Assembly: GCA_963920635.1 (NCBI GenBank)
Contig: OY987299.1
Location: 20,786,901 to 20,850,900, forward strand
Origin: Pseudeuparius sepicola
Lineage: Eukaryota; Arthropoda; Insecta; Coleoptera; Anthribidae
Direction of reading: 5' to 3'
DNA length: 64,000 bases
Under the pieces are notes generated by a model. That model searched no databases. It was not told where the DNA came from and saw only the letters and a list, made by a program, of their open reading frames with translations. This document shows positions 22,247 to 35,020 of this stretch, piece by piece; within the stretch, counting starts at the first letter, position 1; the number at the start of each line of letters is the position of its first letter. A program made the position numbers and the translations under genes.

Positions 22247-23224
22247 CACAACCATCTCAAGCTTACAAGCCCTGTGCAAACATGTGGCAACGCCGCAGCG
22301 GGACGGTTCAACGGGTCTATGCAGCATAGAGCAGTCTGCACTTTGGCTTAGTTTATCTTTTCTAATAGATGTTAAACCCTCTTTTTAATTATAATTAAAT
22401 ACATTTGTGAACTTTGTTTAAATAATTGAATACCTAAGTTAGTAGGTGCATTTGTTTAACAGACAATAAAAGCAGTAACAAGTAAAAAAATATACACAGA
22501 AGTATAAGTATTTATAATAAGTACGATTCCTGCTGTGGATAAGAACATTTTCGCCAAATAATATGGTAAATTTGGGCAAACAGAGGGGACTAAATTTTGT
22601 TAAGTCGAATTTTGTGAGAATTTTTCGCAAAGTGCGCGATTAGGCAAATGATCTATCTTCCCTTATGGTTAAATTTTCATAAAAATACAAACAAGCGAAC
22701 AGAGAACAGCCTGTTGTGAAGGAGAGTAATCTCTTTTGATTGAAATGGCAGTTAGGGTCCATAATACATTCAACTAAACTATCTTTCGGTAAAGAAACTT
22801 TTGCAACAATACTAAACAATGGTTGGATTGTTAGGAAGCTCCTTTAATTTTAAAAAGTACTTTAGTTTGCCTCTGCAATTGGCCCTTAATCATTTTGTTC
22901 TTCAATTTTCGTCTTTTGGAAAGCCCAAAATGAATACAAGTTGACCGCTTGCCGTCAAGCAAAGAGAACCTAGCTACTTCAAGTTATTATTACGATTTGG
23001 CTTACAGCCAGTTATATAACTAAGTTCTAGCTTTTCTCGACGGTTCTAAGAACCTTGAGGCTTGAAATTGTAAAGGAACGATACTTCACTTCGAACTTTT
23101 ATAGAAATGTTTCACTTTTGCACAAACAAAACAAATTTATAAAAGTGTCAGGGCACATGACGTGGGCCCGCATCCCTTGTAGCTAGTTTTCTCTACTTCA
23201 GGGCTTCTCCTAGAGTCGGCTGTG
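22247..23224 (+). mobile_element. Four-copy hAT-like family, copy 2
   Basis: The ends are CACAACCATCTC and GAGTCGGCTGTG. The flanks CCTCTAAG (22239-22246) and CTCTAACC (23225-23232) share CTCTAA, consistent with a decayed or offset 8-bp duplication. It aligns to 57092-58356 with internal deletions. The first part holds the strongly conserved block gcaaacatgtggcaacgccg. No coding content. Confidence 0.75.
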
Positions 23225-24107
23225 CTCTAACCCCTTCTAATAGTTGAATGAAACGCCGGAGTCTCGTACATCTCACTATAATACTTTTACTTTTGTCAAA
23301 AGGTGTTTACAAATTGGTGACATCCATATAAATTGACTACTCTATTTAGTTGTCAACATCCTTGAAACTGACTTTACAATCTTATTTATTAGACCGGGAG
23401 ATAGTGACAGATTTTTGGACGCGATTTTACTCAGTATGCCTTTCATAGGGAATTATGTTGCGTATATTCTCACAATAATAAGGTATGAATCAGAGAGTCA
23501 TCCTGGGTTCTTCATATTGAAAAATGAGTTTTCATTTATTTGAAAAATATGTGTTTTGATATGATTTTAATCAGGCTGCCATGTGTTTTATAATGAACTT
23601 CAAAATAGAAAATTCCTCGGAAAATTATAGGCATACCGTTAGCGTGGGCCCAAAGGGCTATTATTGCCACGTGAACTTGTATTTTAATAATTAATTTTTC
23701 CACGTTTCTGAACAGGCTGCCAATGAGAAGTATGCAAGTTCTTGTTATGAAACTGCTGAAGAAAAGATGGCATACTGCAGTTAAATCAAATACCATATAG
23801 CCGATGGAACCCGTATGCTTTTCAATTGATTGTCCTTTACTTGCTCTGCCACAAAAACACTCCTCTTGATTTCTGTACTTACAGGTACCGTATCTTAACA
23901 ATAAATAACCTCCAGCCTAAGTTAGATCGGCATAATGTGAAATAATGTCAAATTGTTAATTTCTGTGGATCTTCCATATTTCAAAGGTTATAGGAAATTA
24001 GTTACTTCTGTCAACGCATTCGCCCTATTCTATACATGTTCTTCTCTGCCAACAATCGGCGTGTCTCGTATCCCGAAAATGGGTCCTAAACCACCCAACA
24101 ATGAGGC
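23225..24107. other. Unassigned sequence
   Basis: Nothing is recognised. A minus-strand open frame at 23536-23901 (121 codons) has no domain and no similarity inside the window. Confidence 0.4.
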
Positions 24108-24581
24108 CTAAACCACCCGACATACCCCACCAACCCCAAAACGAATTTCCTCAATAATATCGTCTGTCACAGAATATGTGGGTCGAAATACGGGGCTCTC
24201 TTTGCCTGGGATGAAATTAGGTTTATTAAGGGTCCCTGCTGGCAATTTTGTAAATTGACACGTATAGATAATCCTAGATTTACATATAGACTCAACTGTT
24301 TTGGTCAGACAGATATAGGTGTAGGGGTGGATTGGGATACGTAATTGGATTGTTTCTAGAGCTCTAGACACATAATGTCTCTGAATTCGGATATTAACAT
24401 CATGATGAATCTGAGTTTCTTCTGATAAATCTTGCGTCAGCGAAACTTTTCGTTCCAAGCTTTCGTCCTCGATTAAACGGGACGTCCTCAGGGCGCGACG
24501 ATCACACTGAGACTGTCTCGGAAAATTCATAACAACCCAATAATTAATATTTAAAATTACCGAGAAAATCAAGTTTATCAC
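24108..24581 (-). CDS. Unrecognised open reading frame, 157 codons
   Basis: This is the longest open frame outside the LINE apart from one spanning inverted repeats. I do not recognise the protein. The composition is not low-complexity: it is rich in charged residues (RLIEDESLERKVSLTQ) with a Thr/Pro/Ile-rich middle (IQLRIPIHPYTYICLTK). It has no visible zinc-finger, signal peptide beyond a short hydrophobic start, or transposase motif. An alternative start is the methionine of MNFPRQSQ, about 18 codons in. The region is not repeated in the window and no neighbour suggests a function. It may be an exon of a host gene, a fragment of an unseen mobile element, or chance. Confidence 0.25.
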   Translation of the reverse strand: MINLIFSVILNINYWVVMNFPRQSQCDRRALRTSRLIEDESLERKVSLTQDLSEETQIHHDVNIRIQRHYVSRALETIQLRIPIHPYTYICLTKTVESICKSRIIYTCQFTKLPAGTLNKPNFIPGKESPVFRPTYSVTDDIIEEIRFGVGGVCRVV

Positions 24582-24776
24582 GTTAATTGGGACAACTTTA
24601 CTCTCGAGGTCATTTTACTTCTTATTTTTAATAAATATATTTACATTATCAATCATGGACAAAAGAGTTAACATTCCAGTCTTTTATTTTTATATTTAAC
24701 TAAAAGTAGTGTTTCCGTTGGCAGCCGTTTTCTAAAAGGTTACGTTAATTTTTACTGTATATATGTATACAATATA

Positions 24777-26382
24777 CAATGTGTCCCTGATAAGAATGAA
24801 TCATGAGGATCTTGCAAACGGTGAGAGATATAACAACGGTTAAATGGGAAAAAAATGGTTGCGCAATTTTAAGGTCAATAAAATGCTACAAACAGATTTC
24901 TAATATCTTTTTCGTTTTTGAGTTATTTTGAAAAAAGTAAAATTTTGCGTTTTCGATTTTATTTTTTTCTGAAGTTATCACAGACGGGAAAAAAGAAAAA
25001 CACTTTCTTGTGGCACTTTTTCACGGGTTTTAAGATGGCGTTTTTAGATTTGTTCTACAACATTTCGTTTTTGAGAAACCATATTTAACTTTATTTTTTT
25101 AACGGACCTGGATTTTTTTCTGCAGAATTTGAAAGCACTTTTCATTGCAAATACCATGACACGAAATATTTTTAAAATGATTTGAGACAATTATACTGAA
25201 AATCCTCCTTTTTCCATTCATTTTTTTTTCTAATGCGGCCAATGACGTCAAAACCTATAGACGTGGTGCCCCATTGTTAAAATGCCCTTTATTTTGACTC
25301 CAAGATTAAATATATCCATACTACTCTAAAAACATGCTACAAACAAAGACAGAAAGTCAACCATCAACCAACTATACACCCGGTGATTCCCGGTTATAGT
25401 TCCTCCAGAATCATACTTAGATATCGCATGTTTTTTCTTGTTTGGTGGCGCCGGAAGCATCGGAACCTCACGTGAAGACTCGGGTGATGGTCTAACGACG
25501 CCAGCCTCTGAGCCCAGAGTCGAAATAAGTTCGCTACGGCTCGACAAAAAGGGGCAATTTCTGACAATCTCGCGACATTTTCGGAATAATTAATGGAGCG
25601 CTTAGATTGTGATTAGTTCTGGGCGTCAAGCGTTTATCAAAACAAACCTGTCTATAGGTTCTGACGTCATTGAATGCGGCCCTTTATTTAATAATAAGAA
25701 GTCGAAATATTAATCAGTACTGTCCTAGAAGGCTTTGAAACAGCGAAACCAACCCCTTGTCATTTGTCATAACTCCCACTGTATCATTTAGTTAATAATT
25801 TGTATTATTAGAAATGGAGGGTGCTTTTTCAAATACCAACAAATTTAACATGTTATCATGTTATATATTGCGTCACAAAAATAGTGTAAAGGCAGAACGA
25901 ATGTATTGGTGCAATTAATAAATGCCAAAAGTTATTGGTTATTGTCCTAGAAGGCTTTGAAACAACGAAACCAACTCCTTGTCATTTGTCATAACTCCCA
26001 CTGTATCATTTAGTTAATAATTTTTATTGTTAGAAATGGAGGGTGCTTTTTCAAATGACGACAAATTTAACATGTTATCATGTTATATCTTAACCAGGTC
26101 CGTATTTAAAAAAAATTAAGTTGAAGATGGTTTCTCACAAACGAAATGTAGAACAAACAAACAAAAAGTGCCATAAGAAAGTTTTTTTTTTCTATCTGTG
26201 ATAACAACTTCAGAAAAAATAAAGTCGAAAACGCAAAATTTTACTTTTTTCAAAATATCTCAAAACGAAAAAATATGTTAGAAATCTGTTTGTACCATTT
26301 TACTGACCTTAAAATTGCGCAACTTTTTCCCCATTTAACCGTTGCCCTATCTATGCTGTTCATTCTTATCCGGAACACATTG
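24777..26382. mobile_element. TA-flanked foldback element (CAATGTGTCCC ends)
   Basis: The left end CAATGTGTCCCTGATAAG is inverted at the right as CTTATCCGGAACACATTG, with TA at 24775-24776 and 26383-26384. The arms pair over about 330 bp through the ggttaaatggg and ttgcgcaattttaagg blocks. The roughly 950-bp loop contains a GC-richer minus-strand frame (25326-25547, SSRSELISTLGSEAGVV...) that I cannot assign, and a duplicated segment. Confidence 0.8.
25721..26096. repeat. Direct repeat, about 150 bp at 222-bp spacing
   Basis: tgtcctagaaggctttgaaa at 25721 recurs at 25943, and the match continues to catgttatcatgttatat with few substitutions. Between the copies lies about 70 bp of unrelated sequence. 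It is inside the loop of the foldback element. Confidence 0.85.
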
Positions 26383-26384
26383 TA

Positions 26385-27154
26385 TATTGCGAAAGAAACG
26401 AAACCTCTTCATCCACGCTAATAAATTATAATTATTGAGGGGCCTTTGCAGAGGTACAGGGTCTAAAACAATAGTGACATATAATACGCAGAGGCTCAGC
26501 TGTGTTAGTTTTGGTCGGGTAGTTAGGAATGTGCCGGGAAATTGGGGTGTTCCTCGACGTGTACATTTTGCATGTGGATCTGGGTCGATAGTAGCATTTG
26601 CTGACGGATATACGTTACCCAAATTGACCACAGTTTTTCTGTACGTTTGCCACTTCATTAGTGGAACAATCCATAAGACAAATTTGATGTAGGTACATTG
26701 TAATATTTCATAAATATGCCACCACAGCTGTTATGCTGTAACTAGGGAATGGGCTTATTCTTAATACAAAAAGTCCCAAGTCTTAAAAATATGCCAATTA
26801 TTCGGAGCATCCCGCCGATACTTACAGGGACACCGAAAAAGGCTCCAGCGGAAAAAGGTATGGTTTAAAGTTGTCAGCACTTCAAATTTATATTTGGCAA
26901 GGATGCGTTCCGTATGTGACGTGACGTTGCTAGTTTTAAAGACAACATAAACCTTTGAATCACATTTTGCAATGAACTAATACACTAAAAATTCGTGAAT
27001 TTCACTTCGATTTTAGAGATATAATAGGAATCTGCCGTTATTCGATTTTTTTGTCTTAATTGAACCAAAATTGAATTTAAGTTTCCGTAACAGTGGCGCG
27101 TCACTGTTCGGGTCCATACGAGAGCATTTCAGAGAATACACGAAATAACTATTA
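26385..27154. other. Unassigned sequence
   Basis: No gene or repeat is recognised. The overlapping open frames at 26347-26692 on both strands are not supported. Confidence 0.35.
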
Positions 27155-27156
27155 TA

Positions 27157-27956
27157 TAGGGTGAGTCATTAATTATCGCACATAGTGCAACCGCATATAT
27201 TTTGAGCCAAAATATTACGATTGAGGCTAATATGCCTTACATAGAAATGTTGTTTGTTTAAGAGATAAAGGGTGTTAAAATTCATTTTTTGAAATAGAAT
27301 TATGGCTACAAAATAAAATTTTCACTTAAGTACTGGTTTCAAATATTGCACAACGGCTGTACCACTATTAAAGCGAGAAAAAACCCACATGAACAATTTC
27401 CCAAAAAATGTTCACTTTAAAAATGGAACGAATTTGAAACTCGACAAAATTTGGATACCCTATTTAAAGAAAATGAATGTGTTTCGACCAATGTTCATTT
27501 GGCATTTTTTTCTTCATTTGCAATGTACAGTTGATATGTATAACATTATTTGAAAGCAGTAGGTGAAAATTTTATTTTTCGTATATTGAAGTCAACAGGT
27601 GTTTTGGCAATTTCAACGCAAACGGTTGATTTGATCGTTATGAAACAAGAGTAGGTATCTTTTTGTTGCAGAATGAAAAGATGCACTAAAATGATGGACC
27701 TGCAGGACGAAAGAGCAAGAGTAAAAGCACCATCCAAAGACAGCGCAAGTGGTTCCCTCTATGAGATAAGTAGAAATGGACATTTTCAGCTTATTCTCAA
27801 TCAATATGTTGCCAAAATGCAACTTCAAAAACAAACTTCAACGCCCTGTATCTCTTAAACAAACAACATTTCTTTAAGGGATATTAGCCTCAAAAGTATT
27901 ATTATGGCCCAAAATATATGCGGTCGCACTATGTGCCATTATTAATGACCACCCTG
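27157..27956. mobile_element. TA-flanked foldback element (TAGGGTGAGTCATTAAT ends)
   Basis: The left end (first base C to T) and the right end (attaatgaccaccctg) are inverted for about 110 bp, through gcacatagtgc and tttgtttaagagata. TA lies at 27155-27156 and 27957-27958. The loop block gcagaatgaaaagatgcac and its surroundings recur at about 48560-49050, and partly at 57040-57091 and 58365-58600. Confidence 0.8.
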
Positions 27957-29373
27957 TATAATTTCTCTACCTCTAAGAGGCAATTAATACTTACCTATAT
28001 TATACATTAGTCGTAAATAAAACGTATTATTACAAAGAATAATCCGTGTAGTTTAACCAGTCCATGTGTTGGAGGTTATTATAAACAAAAAACATTTCAA
28101 ACCGTTGGCCATTGCGAAAATGAAAGACGCATTTGTAAAGCCATATAGAAGTCCCAAATAATCAAAATTCAATATCAATCGTATTTCAAATATAGCACCC
28201 CTATTCTATCAAAGGTAAAAGGAGAGTGGAATGCTTGACCTTGCGTACCTTTGGAAGTTTACTAGAGTTTATAGATTTAACCCTAAGTGGACTTTGCATT
28301 CCATTAGAAATAATATGTCAAATATGCGATATAGTGGTAAGTCCGCCCCTTTTGAAGTATGAGCCTTCGGGACCGCCCTTTGTTGTAGAAACGGGGTAGA
28401 ATTCCGCCGTTGTTTCCCCTTTTGCACTCCAGATTTTGCAGATTTTTACGACTAAAACCTAACGCGAATATACGCTCCGTTTTGTTCTCTGGACCCCTAA
28501 AAGCAGTTTTGTATATCGCTCAAAAATTACTTTCACGACAGGATTTTTTGGCCTTGTTTCTTGTAGCTGCCTCTTTTATTATTCAACCCACTCGGTCTGC
28601 TTGAGGAAACCTATACAAAATGCTGTTCTTTGAAATATGAACTTCAATGTTGAATAATATGCCCTACAGTGTGTAAAGCAATAAAAAAAACTTTCTATTA
28701 CTTAATTCCTTGAAGAACCATACTGTTTATTTTTTAGAAAATTTTGACATTAAGGACGTCCAGCTTCATTTCGTTTGTTGAAAAGCTTCATCATTAATAC
28801 TAATCTGGAGACACACTGCATATAATCTATGCTTGTTAAGAAAATATATGACAGACCCAAGTGGGAATTCGCGTCGATACATCTTGGGATGCAATCCTAA
28901 GTTTGCGGTCTTTTTTGCAAGGCGTTAGAACTTAAATCAGATTTACCTAATTAATAGTATTTTGTATAAAATGTCAGCAGTTCCACATCAATATTAGTTA
29001 TTCTAAATAGTACTTTTTGTTTGCATTTTTTGCAGCATGCAATATTCAACCCCACACCCGACACCAATTTGAATAAACGCGATAATTTCAGTATTTTTAA
29101 TGTTGGTACATCTGGAAATAAACTCTACTATCAGTGCATAAGAAAATGAAAAAAGAATACTAATATATAGCAATATATAAAGCATATGGATGCTTTTGTA
29201 TTAATAATATCAACACCAGTTTGCGTTGATCTTATTTGGACTGCATTTAAAAGACAGAAGGGTTCTTCCAAGTTTTTATAAAACAGAGACAAACATGGGG
29301 CATCAAGTTGGAAATTATTTAATTATTTTTAGCATTTGTTAAATATTTCGTTACACACACTCGTTCAAATCTC
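27957..29373. other. Unassigned sequence
   Basis: Single-copy in the window, with no gene, RNA or inverted repeat recognised. The small open frame at 28410-28604 is unsupported. Confidence 0.4.
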
Positions 29374-29444
29374 TTTACAAAACTCTGCCAGATATAGTGT
29401 AATAGTAACTGTATTACACTATATCTGGTATAGAGTTTTGTAAA
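29374..29444. repeat. 71-bp near-perfect hairpin
   Basis: The arm tttacaaaactctgccaga and its continuation tatagtgtaata pair with the mirror copy, with one 2-base bulge and a 7-base loop. The length is that of an animal pre-miRNA or a minimal MITE. Confidence 0.8.
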
Positions 29445-30544
29445 GTTTTGTAAACTTACCTTAGCGCAAAGTTGCATTGACCCTGAAGTTTTAATCTTAA
29501 AATGCTTTGTGTTATAACTTGTGAACGCCTTGTACGATTTTGGTAAACTGTTGTATGACGACGTTGCTGTAAAGGACACTGTAGTAAAACAGTGTTGTGT
29601 ATTGGCCCAAAAGCGTAGAATACGGGTTTTTCTGACAATCAGATCTGTCAAACTTCTATGCCACTTCAGTTCTCGAGATATTTGGCTCCCCCTGTTTTTA
29701 AGCACTAACAATTTTTGCCGAAAAAATGAAAGGAATTAAATTCAGCCTAAGTTATCTTATAAATTATTTGAAAATATACACAGTTAAAAATAATGTGTTA
29801 AATTTAACATTTTTTGGATGTTCCATCCAGGTGACGATATGTCCTACGCGTAGATACATAAGGAAACTTCCTACATGCAAAAAAATAATCATCAAAATCG
29901 TGCAGCGAATCATAATTTTACAGGGATATTCCGGATCAAATCTGAACCCCCTGTATTTAATTTAACTATTGTATACCAATGTTTAATATATCCGGATACC
30001 AAATAAATATTAAATTAACATTACCAATTTGTAGTATTTGAATAGTTCTTATGTTATTTTGAATGAAATTATCCAATTAAAACAAATAAAGATATTCAAA
30101 CTATGTCTAAATATGTTAAATGACACAAATGTTGAAATTAACACAACAGATAATTAAAGTAGATCAATCTCCAGTGGCGTAGAAGTTTAACAGATCTAAT
30201 CCTCAGAAAACCGAGAGTTCTAAGCCTATAATATATGAATCAATTCCCACCACTCTGTTACTACAGGCTTTTGCGTCCTTTACAGTAATGTTATCGTATA
30301 CCAAATGATATCAAAATCGAGCAAAGCGTTCAAAAGTTAAAAAGCATTTTAAAATTGAAACTTCAGGGCTGGATTATGTTTATTACTTTTCATAATCAGG
30401 CGAGTAATTCCACGAAAATCCAAATTGTTTCATCACCTCCAGCGATCACAAAAAGAATGCAAGTTGTGAAATGGTCTGCGAGCGTCATGCAGCGCGTGGT
30501 AAATCAAAAAATGATTATCAATAAAAAGTGCGCTGGTCCACTCT
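29445..30544. other. Probable TA-element remnant and unassigned sequence
   Basis: Around 29920-29960 it reads acagggatattccgg followed by ccccctgtattt, like a decayed TA-element end. The rest is unrecognised, with overlapping open frames on both strands at 29319-29739. Confidence 0.35.
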
Positions 30545-30740
30545 AGCGAACCCCAATTAAATTAATGGTCCGAAAGCCGTGAAACCGGCCGCCCAATATT
30601 TTGCACGATAATCGATTCAGAACAATTGAGAAGCGACGCGCCTACCGTCCGAAACGTCATTTTCCGCGGGCAGTGCCGGTGGCAGCGAATATTATTGGTG
30701 ATGATATACGAGGTAGCTTGAATTGAGGTGGAATAGATCG
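30545..30740. other. GC-richer single-copy island with homeodomain-type core
   Basis: CCAATTAAATTAATGG followed by a CpG-rich run to 30715. No frame and no repeat. It resembles the island at 62900-63210, which also has AATTTAATTAA next to CpG-rich DNA. A conserved non-coding role is inferred. Confidence 0.3.
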
Positions 30741-31916
30741 ATGTTGGGTTACAGGGGGCTCTGCCCCAGCTGTCCTTTTGTTTTTATTCATTTTTTATCA
30801 TTCAGTCAAATATGAAGTTCTAAGTAAATATTTTTACTTTTTGTTTTTTCAGGTTGTTCTGAAAATATTGTGTATTGATATTTTCTGTACTCTTTCTACT
30901 TTAAAAATTAATAAATTAACATTTTTGTCCAACTAGAGGAAAATAGTGCACCATTTCCAATCTTATTTTTTGAAAGTAAAGTGTATCCAATGAAAAACTG
31001 CAGGACAATCTTGACCTATTTTCAACTATCTGAATTTTTACTGTGAAGCATTTAAATGTACAAAAATATCCAACTGAAATGTGTCTCTTACTGTATATCT
31101 TTAAGATCAAACATTATTCGCAGTTGGTTTTTCTGAATTAAAGTATACGACACCTTTAAATTATAAATTTCAAAATTTACTCATACTTTATTAATTTGTA
31201 CTTTCACCTTAAGTTGCTGTAACAAGTTTAGTTGTAATACATTTTCAATTTTGTAATTTTGTAATCCGTTTAGCAGTCTTTTTCAAAAGAGAATTATATT
31301 AGAGCTTATTAAAATTATGTTTTATTTGATTGAAAGTTAATGTACCGTCAAGCATGATACAAATTTATTTACATTAAATTTTACAGTAGCAAAGGACGTA
31401 AAAATAATATTCATAAGTTAAAAGTTGTCAATACTGCTTTAAAACTTCCTCTACAAATATCATGAGAAAAACTGCAATTTTACCAAAATATGCTAGATAT
31501 ACGTTCATTGGTAACAGGTTTTTTAGTAATTTTTAAAGTAGGTAATTAAATTTTCTGTGACACTATGTAGGTAGAATCGAATCATAAAACTTGATACAGT
31601 TGGATTTTAAATGATTCTAAATAACAATCTGTTACTTCTTCTCAAAAAAAACATAATATTACTCTTGAAATTTTGACCTTCATGGGGTGATCGGAACACA
31701 AATTTAATTCTCAAAATTAATGGCATAATTCAGCTTAAAAGAAAGTTGGTACACGCAAAACAATTTTACGGAGGTAGGTAAGGGAAAGCTTCTTCAATTA
31801 TTATTGTCGTCTGAAAGTGTCGAAAGTAACGCTATTTTCTCATAATGGAAAACTACGAATATAAATGGATATATAACATAATTTAAAAAATCGTTCACAA
31901 ATCGTTCAATATAATA
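30741..31916. other. Unassigned AT-rich stretch
   Basis: No gene or repeat is recognised in about 1.2 kb of AT-rich sequence. Confidence 0.45.
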
Positions 31917-31918
31917 TA

Positions 31919-33090
31919 CAGGGTGATTCAGTTTTATTCTGCGACACTTCAACAGGCGATAGAAAACCAAAAAATAACCGCAGTTTCTTATATAAACTAT
32001 ATCATTTTAAGGCCTTATAAAAAAGTTACAGGGTGTTAAAGTTGTAATAAATATGTGGACTTTATTGAATATTTACCAAACTAGTTGATATATTTAAGTC
32101 ACATTTGGTACACGTTATAACGACATGGGTTAGCATAAAACCTGTTAATATCAAACACCTTGAACAACCAGTGGAGTAGAAGCGGATAATTAGTATAATT
32201 ATTGTTTTTAGAAGAAGAAAAAGAACCACCTTGTATAGCAATAAAATGTATTCAATTTATTATGTAAATTTTAATTTTAAACAAAAATGTCCTCTTGGTA
32301 TTTTTTCGTGTGTGTGTTTCAAGGCAAATTTGATTTTTTTGTTATTTCGGGGTATTTCTGAAAAATTATTTAAAAAATTTGCTCCATAAGTAACACGTAA
32401 AGTGAAAATAATGTGTTTGCTACTTTAAATAAAGTAACTTTTTCCAATAAACTTATCTATTTAAGGCTATACTTTTGAAGATAAAACATAAGGAAGATAC
32501 AATTAATGTTACGCTCTGTATCTTGAAAAGTAAAACCTTAAAAGGGTAAGTTTATTGGGAAAAGTTACTGTATTTAAAGTAAGAAACACATTTTTTCTAC
32601 TTTGAGTCTTACTTATGGAGCGAATTGATAAGTTAATTTTTCAGAAATACCCCGAAATAATACGAAAAAATCAAATTTGCTATAAAACCATGACAGATGC
32701 GAAAAAATGCTAAGAGCAGGTTTTTGTTTACAATTAAAATTTACATAAGAAATTGATATACATACATTTTATTGCTATACAAGGTGGTTCATTTTTTTCC
32801 TAAAAACAATTCTACTAATTACCCACTTCTACGCCACTGATTGTTCAAGGTGTTTGATATTAACAGGTTTTATGCTAACCCATGCCGTTATAACGTGTAC
32901 CAAATATGAGTTAAATATATCTCCACTAGTTTGGTAAATATTCAATAAAGTCCACATATTTCTTACAACTTTAACACCCTGTAACTTTTTTATAAGACCT
33001 TAAAATAATATAGTTTATAGAAGAAAGTGAGGTTATTTTTTTTGGTTTTCTAGCTGTTGAAGTGTCGCAGAATAAAACTGAATAGACAGT
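31919..33090. mobile_element. Giant palindromic foldback (CAGGGTGATTCAGTTTTATT)
   Basis: The whole 1.17 kb folds as two arms of about 580 bp meeting near 32500. The left terminus CAGGGTGATTCAGTTTTATT is answered on the right by AATAAAACTGAAT, preceded by cttcaacag/ctgttgaag blocks. Left TA is at 31917-31918. The right outer bases (agacagtg) no longer match. Inner CAGGGTG/CACCCTG words at 32030 and 32990 suggest one foldback inserted in, or extended by, another. Family member: 1-765. Confidence 0.85.
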
Positions 33091-33694
33091 GCTGATAAGA
33101 CAGTGCTTAATGTAGGGTAATTTTTACGACTGCTATATATTGACAAACTAAACATGGGCCTGTATAACATATTATTTTTGTCATGCAAGTGATATTCCCC
33201 AACATGCACAGGTACCTACAAACATCGTCAATACCTAACTTCCGACGATTCCCCCAAGAAACCACTGTACTTGCTATCAATTAATTAGGATTAATTGGGG
33301 TGCTGACGTCTTCGAACCTAAACCTCAAACTGTATCGCTGATGCATCGTTTTGTATTCAGAAGGGATCACGCTGGAATGGAATTATACTAGAGATGCAGA
33401 TTATTACCTGTTTTCAGAAATGCAAACTAGGTGCAAGTAATAGCGAACTATCTGATATTAGGCATGGCATTGTTTACCTAAAACGAAATTAATTGATTCC
33501 AAAAGTGAGAAGTTACTGTGAATACTATCTGTAATTTTCTGTAATAATAAAAACATTTTCAGCGAGAATTAGCCACTAAGTGAAAATTTTTAAAGATGAA
33601 AATTGCACTGGTCCTAGGCAAACAGCCGCACTTATCAATTCTCAAATGTTTACTTCGACTTTTTCTCGAAACATTGCCATTTTTGGTCTAGTCA
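33091..33694. other. Unassigned sequence
   Basis: Nothing is recognised. Confidence 0.4.
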
Positions 33695-33696
33695 TA

Positions 33697-33955
33697 TAGG
33701 GTGGGAAAGGGTTAGGGGACTTCAAAATATTACGATTGAGTTTGGTCAAATCTCAATAGTTACTGAGATATAGAACGTTGCACTTCTTTTTTGAAATTGA
33801 ATTATAGGAATACCTCCCAAAATAACCAAGCCGCCGAACTGTAATTTGGTAGGTACTGCTGTATTTTTGGAGATGAAGAATAAGCCGAAAATGTTAATTT
33901 TTTGAAAAAAAAATGAGTTTTTGAGAGAGTTGGAGACTAATCTTCGATCACCCTG
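33697..33955. mobile_element. Short TA-type MITE candidate
   Basis: TAGGGTGGGAAAGGGTTAG at the left and the inverted CTAATCTTCGATCACCCTG at the right match at about two thirds of positions. TA lies on both sides (33695-33696, 33956-33957). Confidence 0.4.
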
Positions 33956-34214
33956 TATAATCAGTATGAAAATGACTGCCTTCTTAGTAGCAATTTGAAC
34001 TTTTGCAACTGTCTTGAAGTTCCCGCAAATGTAAAAAATTTCAAAAAGGCTGAATATCTCACAAACTATGAGGTTTAAATATTCAGTTCTTAGACAAACT
34101 GACATTAAAATTTGGCAAGGAATCCGAATATGGAATGATATACAGGGTGTTCTATTTGAAATAAGGAAGTTGCCGTCAACTTCCGGTATAACCGGAAGTT
34201 GCAGAAAGTTGAAA

Positions 34215-35020
34215 ATATTTTTTTCTACAAGCGTGCGGAAAAGTACACTTTTCCGCACGCATTTTAGTTTAGAGAGTGTTACTTTTCCGCACTAGTGCGG
34301 AAATAGTATATTTCATCACGAGTCTGGAAATAGAGATTTATCCGTGCGCCCGTGACAAATTGAGGCGCAGCCGAACACGGGAAGTCATGCAAGCACGGAA
34401 AAATCTATTTCTGGACGTGTAATGAACGATATTTTTTATTATACTTACTTCTTTGAAAACGGAAACTTAAAACATTTTATCGGTGTATTATAATAAATTT
34501 AATTGACAAAAAATAAACAATGCAGACAATATAGTGTTTGGTATGTATGATGCGTTTCCATGGTTACTCTCAAATTATTTCAAAGGTGCTTTGTAGTAAA
34601 TTATGTAGTTATTGTCAGATAAGGTGAATAAAACGTCAAAAATATTACAAAAAAGTATCTAAATATTGAAACACTTACGAATTAAAATACAAAATAGGTA
34701 CATGTTAAATATCAAAGAGCATATAGAGTTTCTTAAATTTATTTTACTTTGCTGTTTATTTCTATTTTAAAGCCATATATTCGGTATTTTTATTCAGCGC
34801 ACGGAAAGTTTTTCCATGCGCTGTTTCCGTGCGCTAGCCCGAAAAACCCCATCTTTCATTATTGCTAAAACAGATGAAAAATAAGGTGTTTTCATAATAA
34901 AAAAATACTTTTCCGCACTACTTTTCCGTACTAGTGTGGAAAAGAGACACTTTCTAAACTAAAATACGTGCGGAAAAATGTACTTTTAATTTCTTTGCTT
35001 TTCCGCATGCTTGTAGAAAA
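34215..35020. mobile_element. Foldback rich in TTTTCCGCAC motifs, copy 2 of AGTGCGGAAA family at its core
   Basis: The core 34294-34919 matches 2819-3430. Around it, arms (34215-34293, 34920-35020) fold on each other: ttttttctacaagc, then gtgcggaaaag, then ttttagtttagagagtgt, mirrored on the right. The decamer TTTTCCGCAC or its complement occurs about ten times between 34230 and 35140 in both orientations. No coding capacity. Confidence 0.7.
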
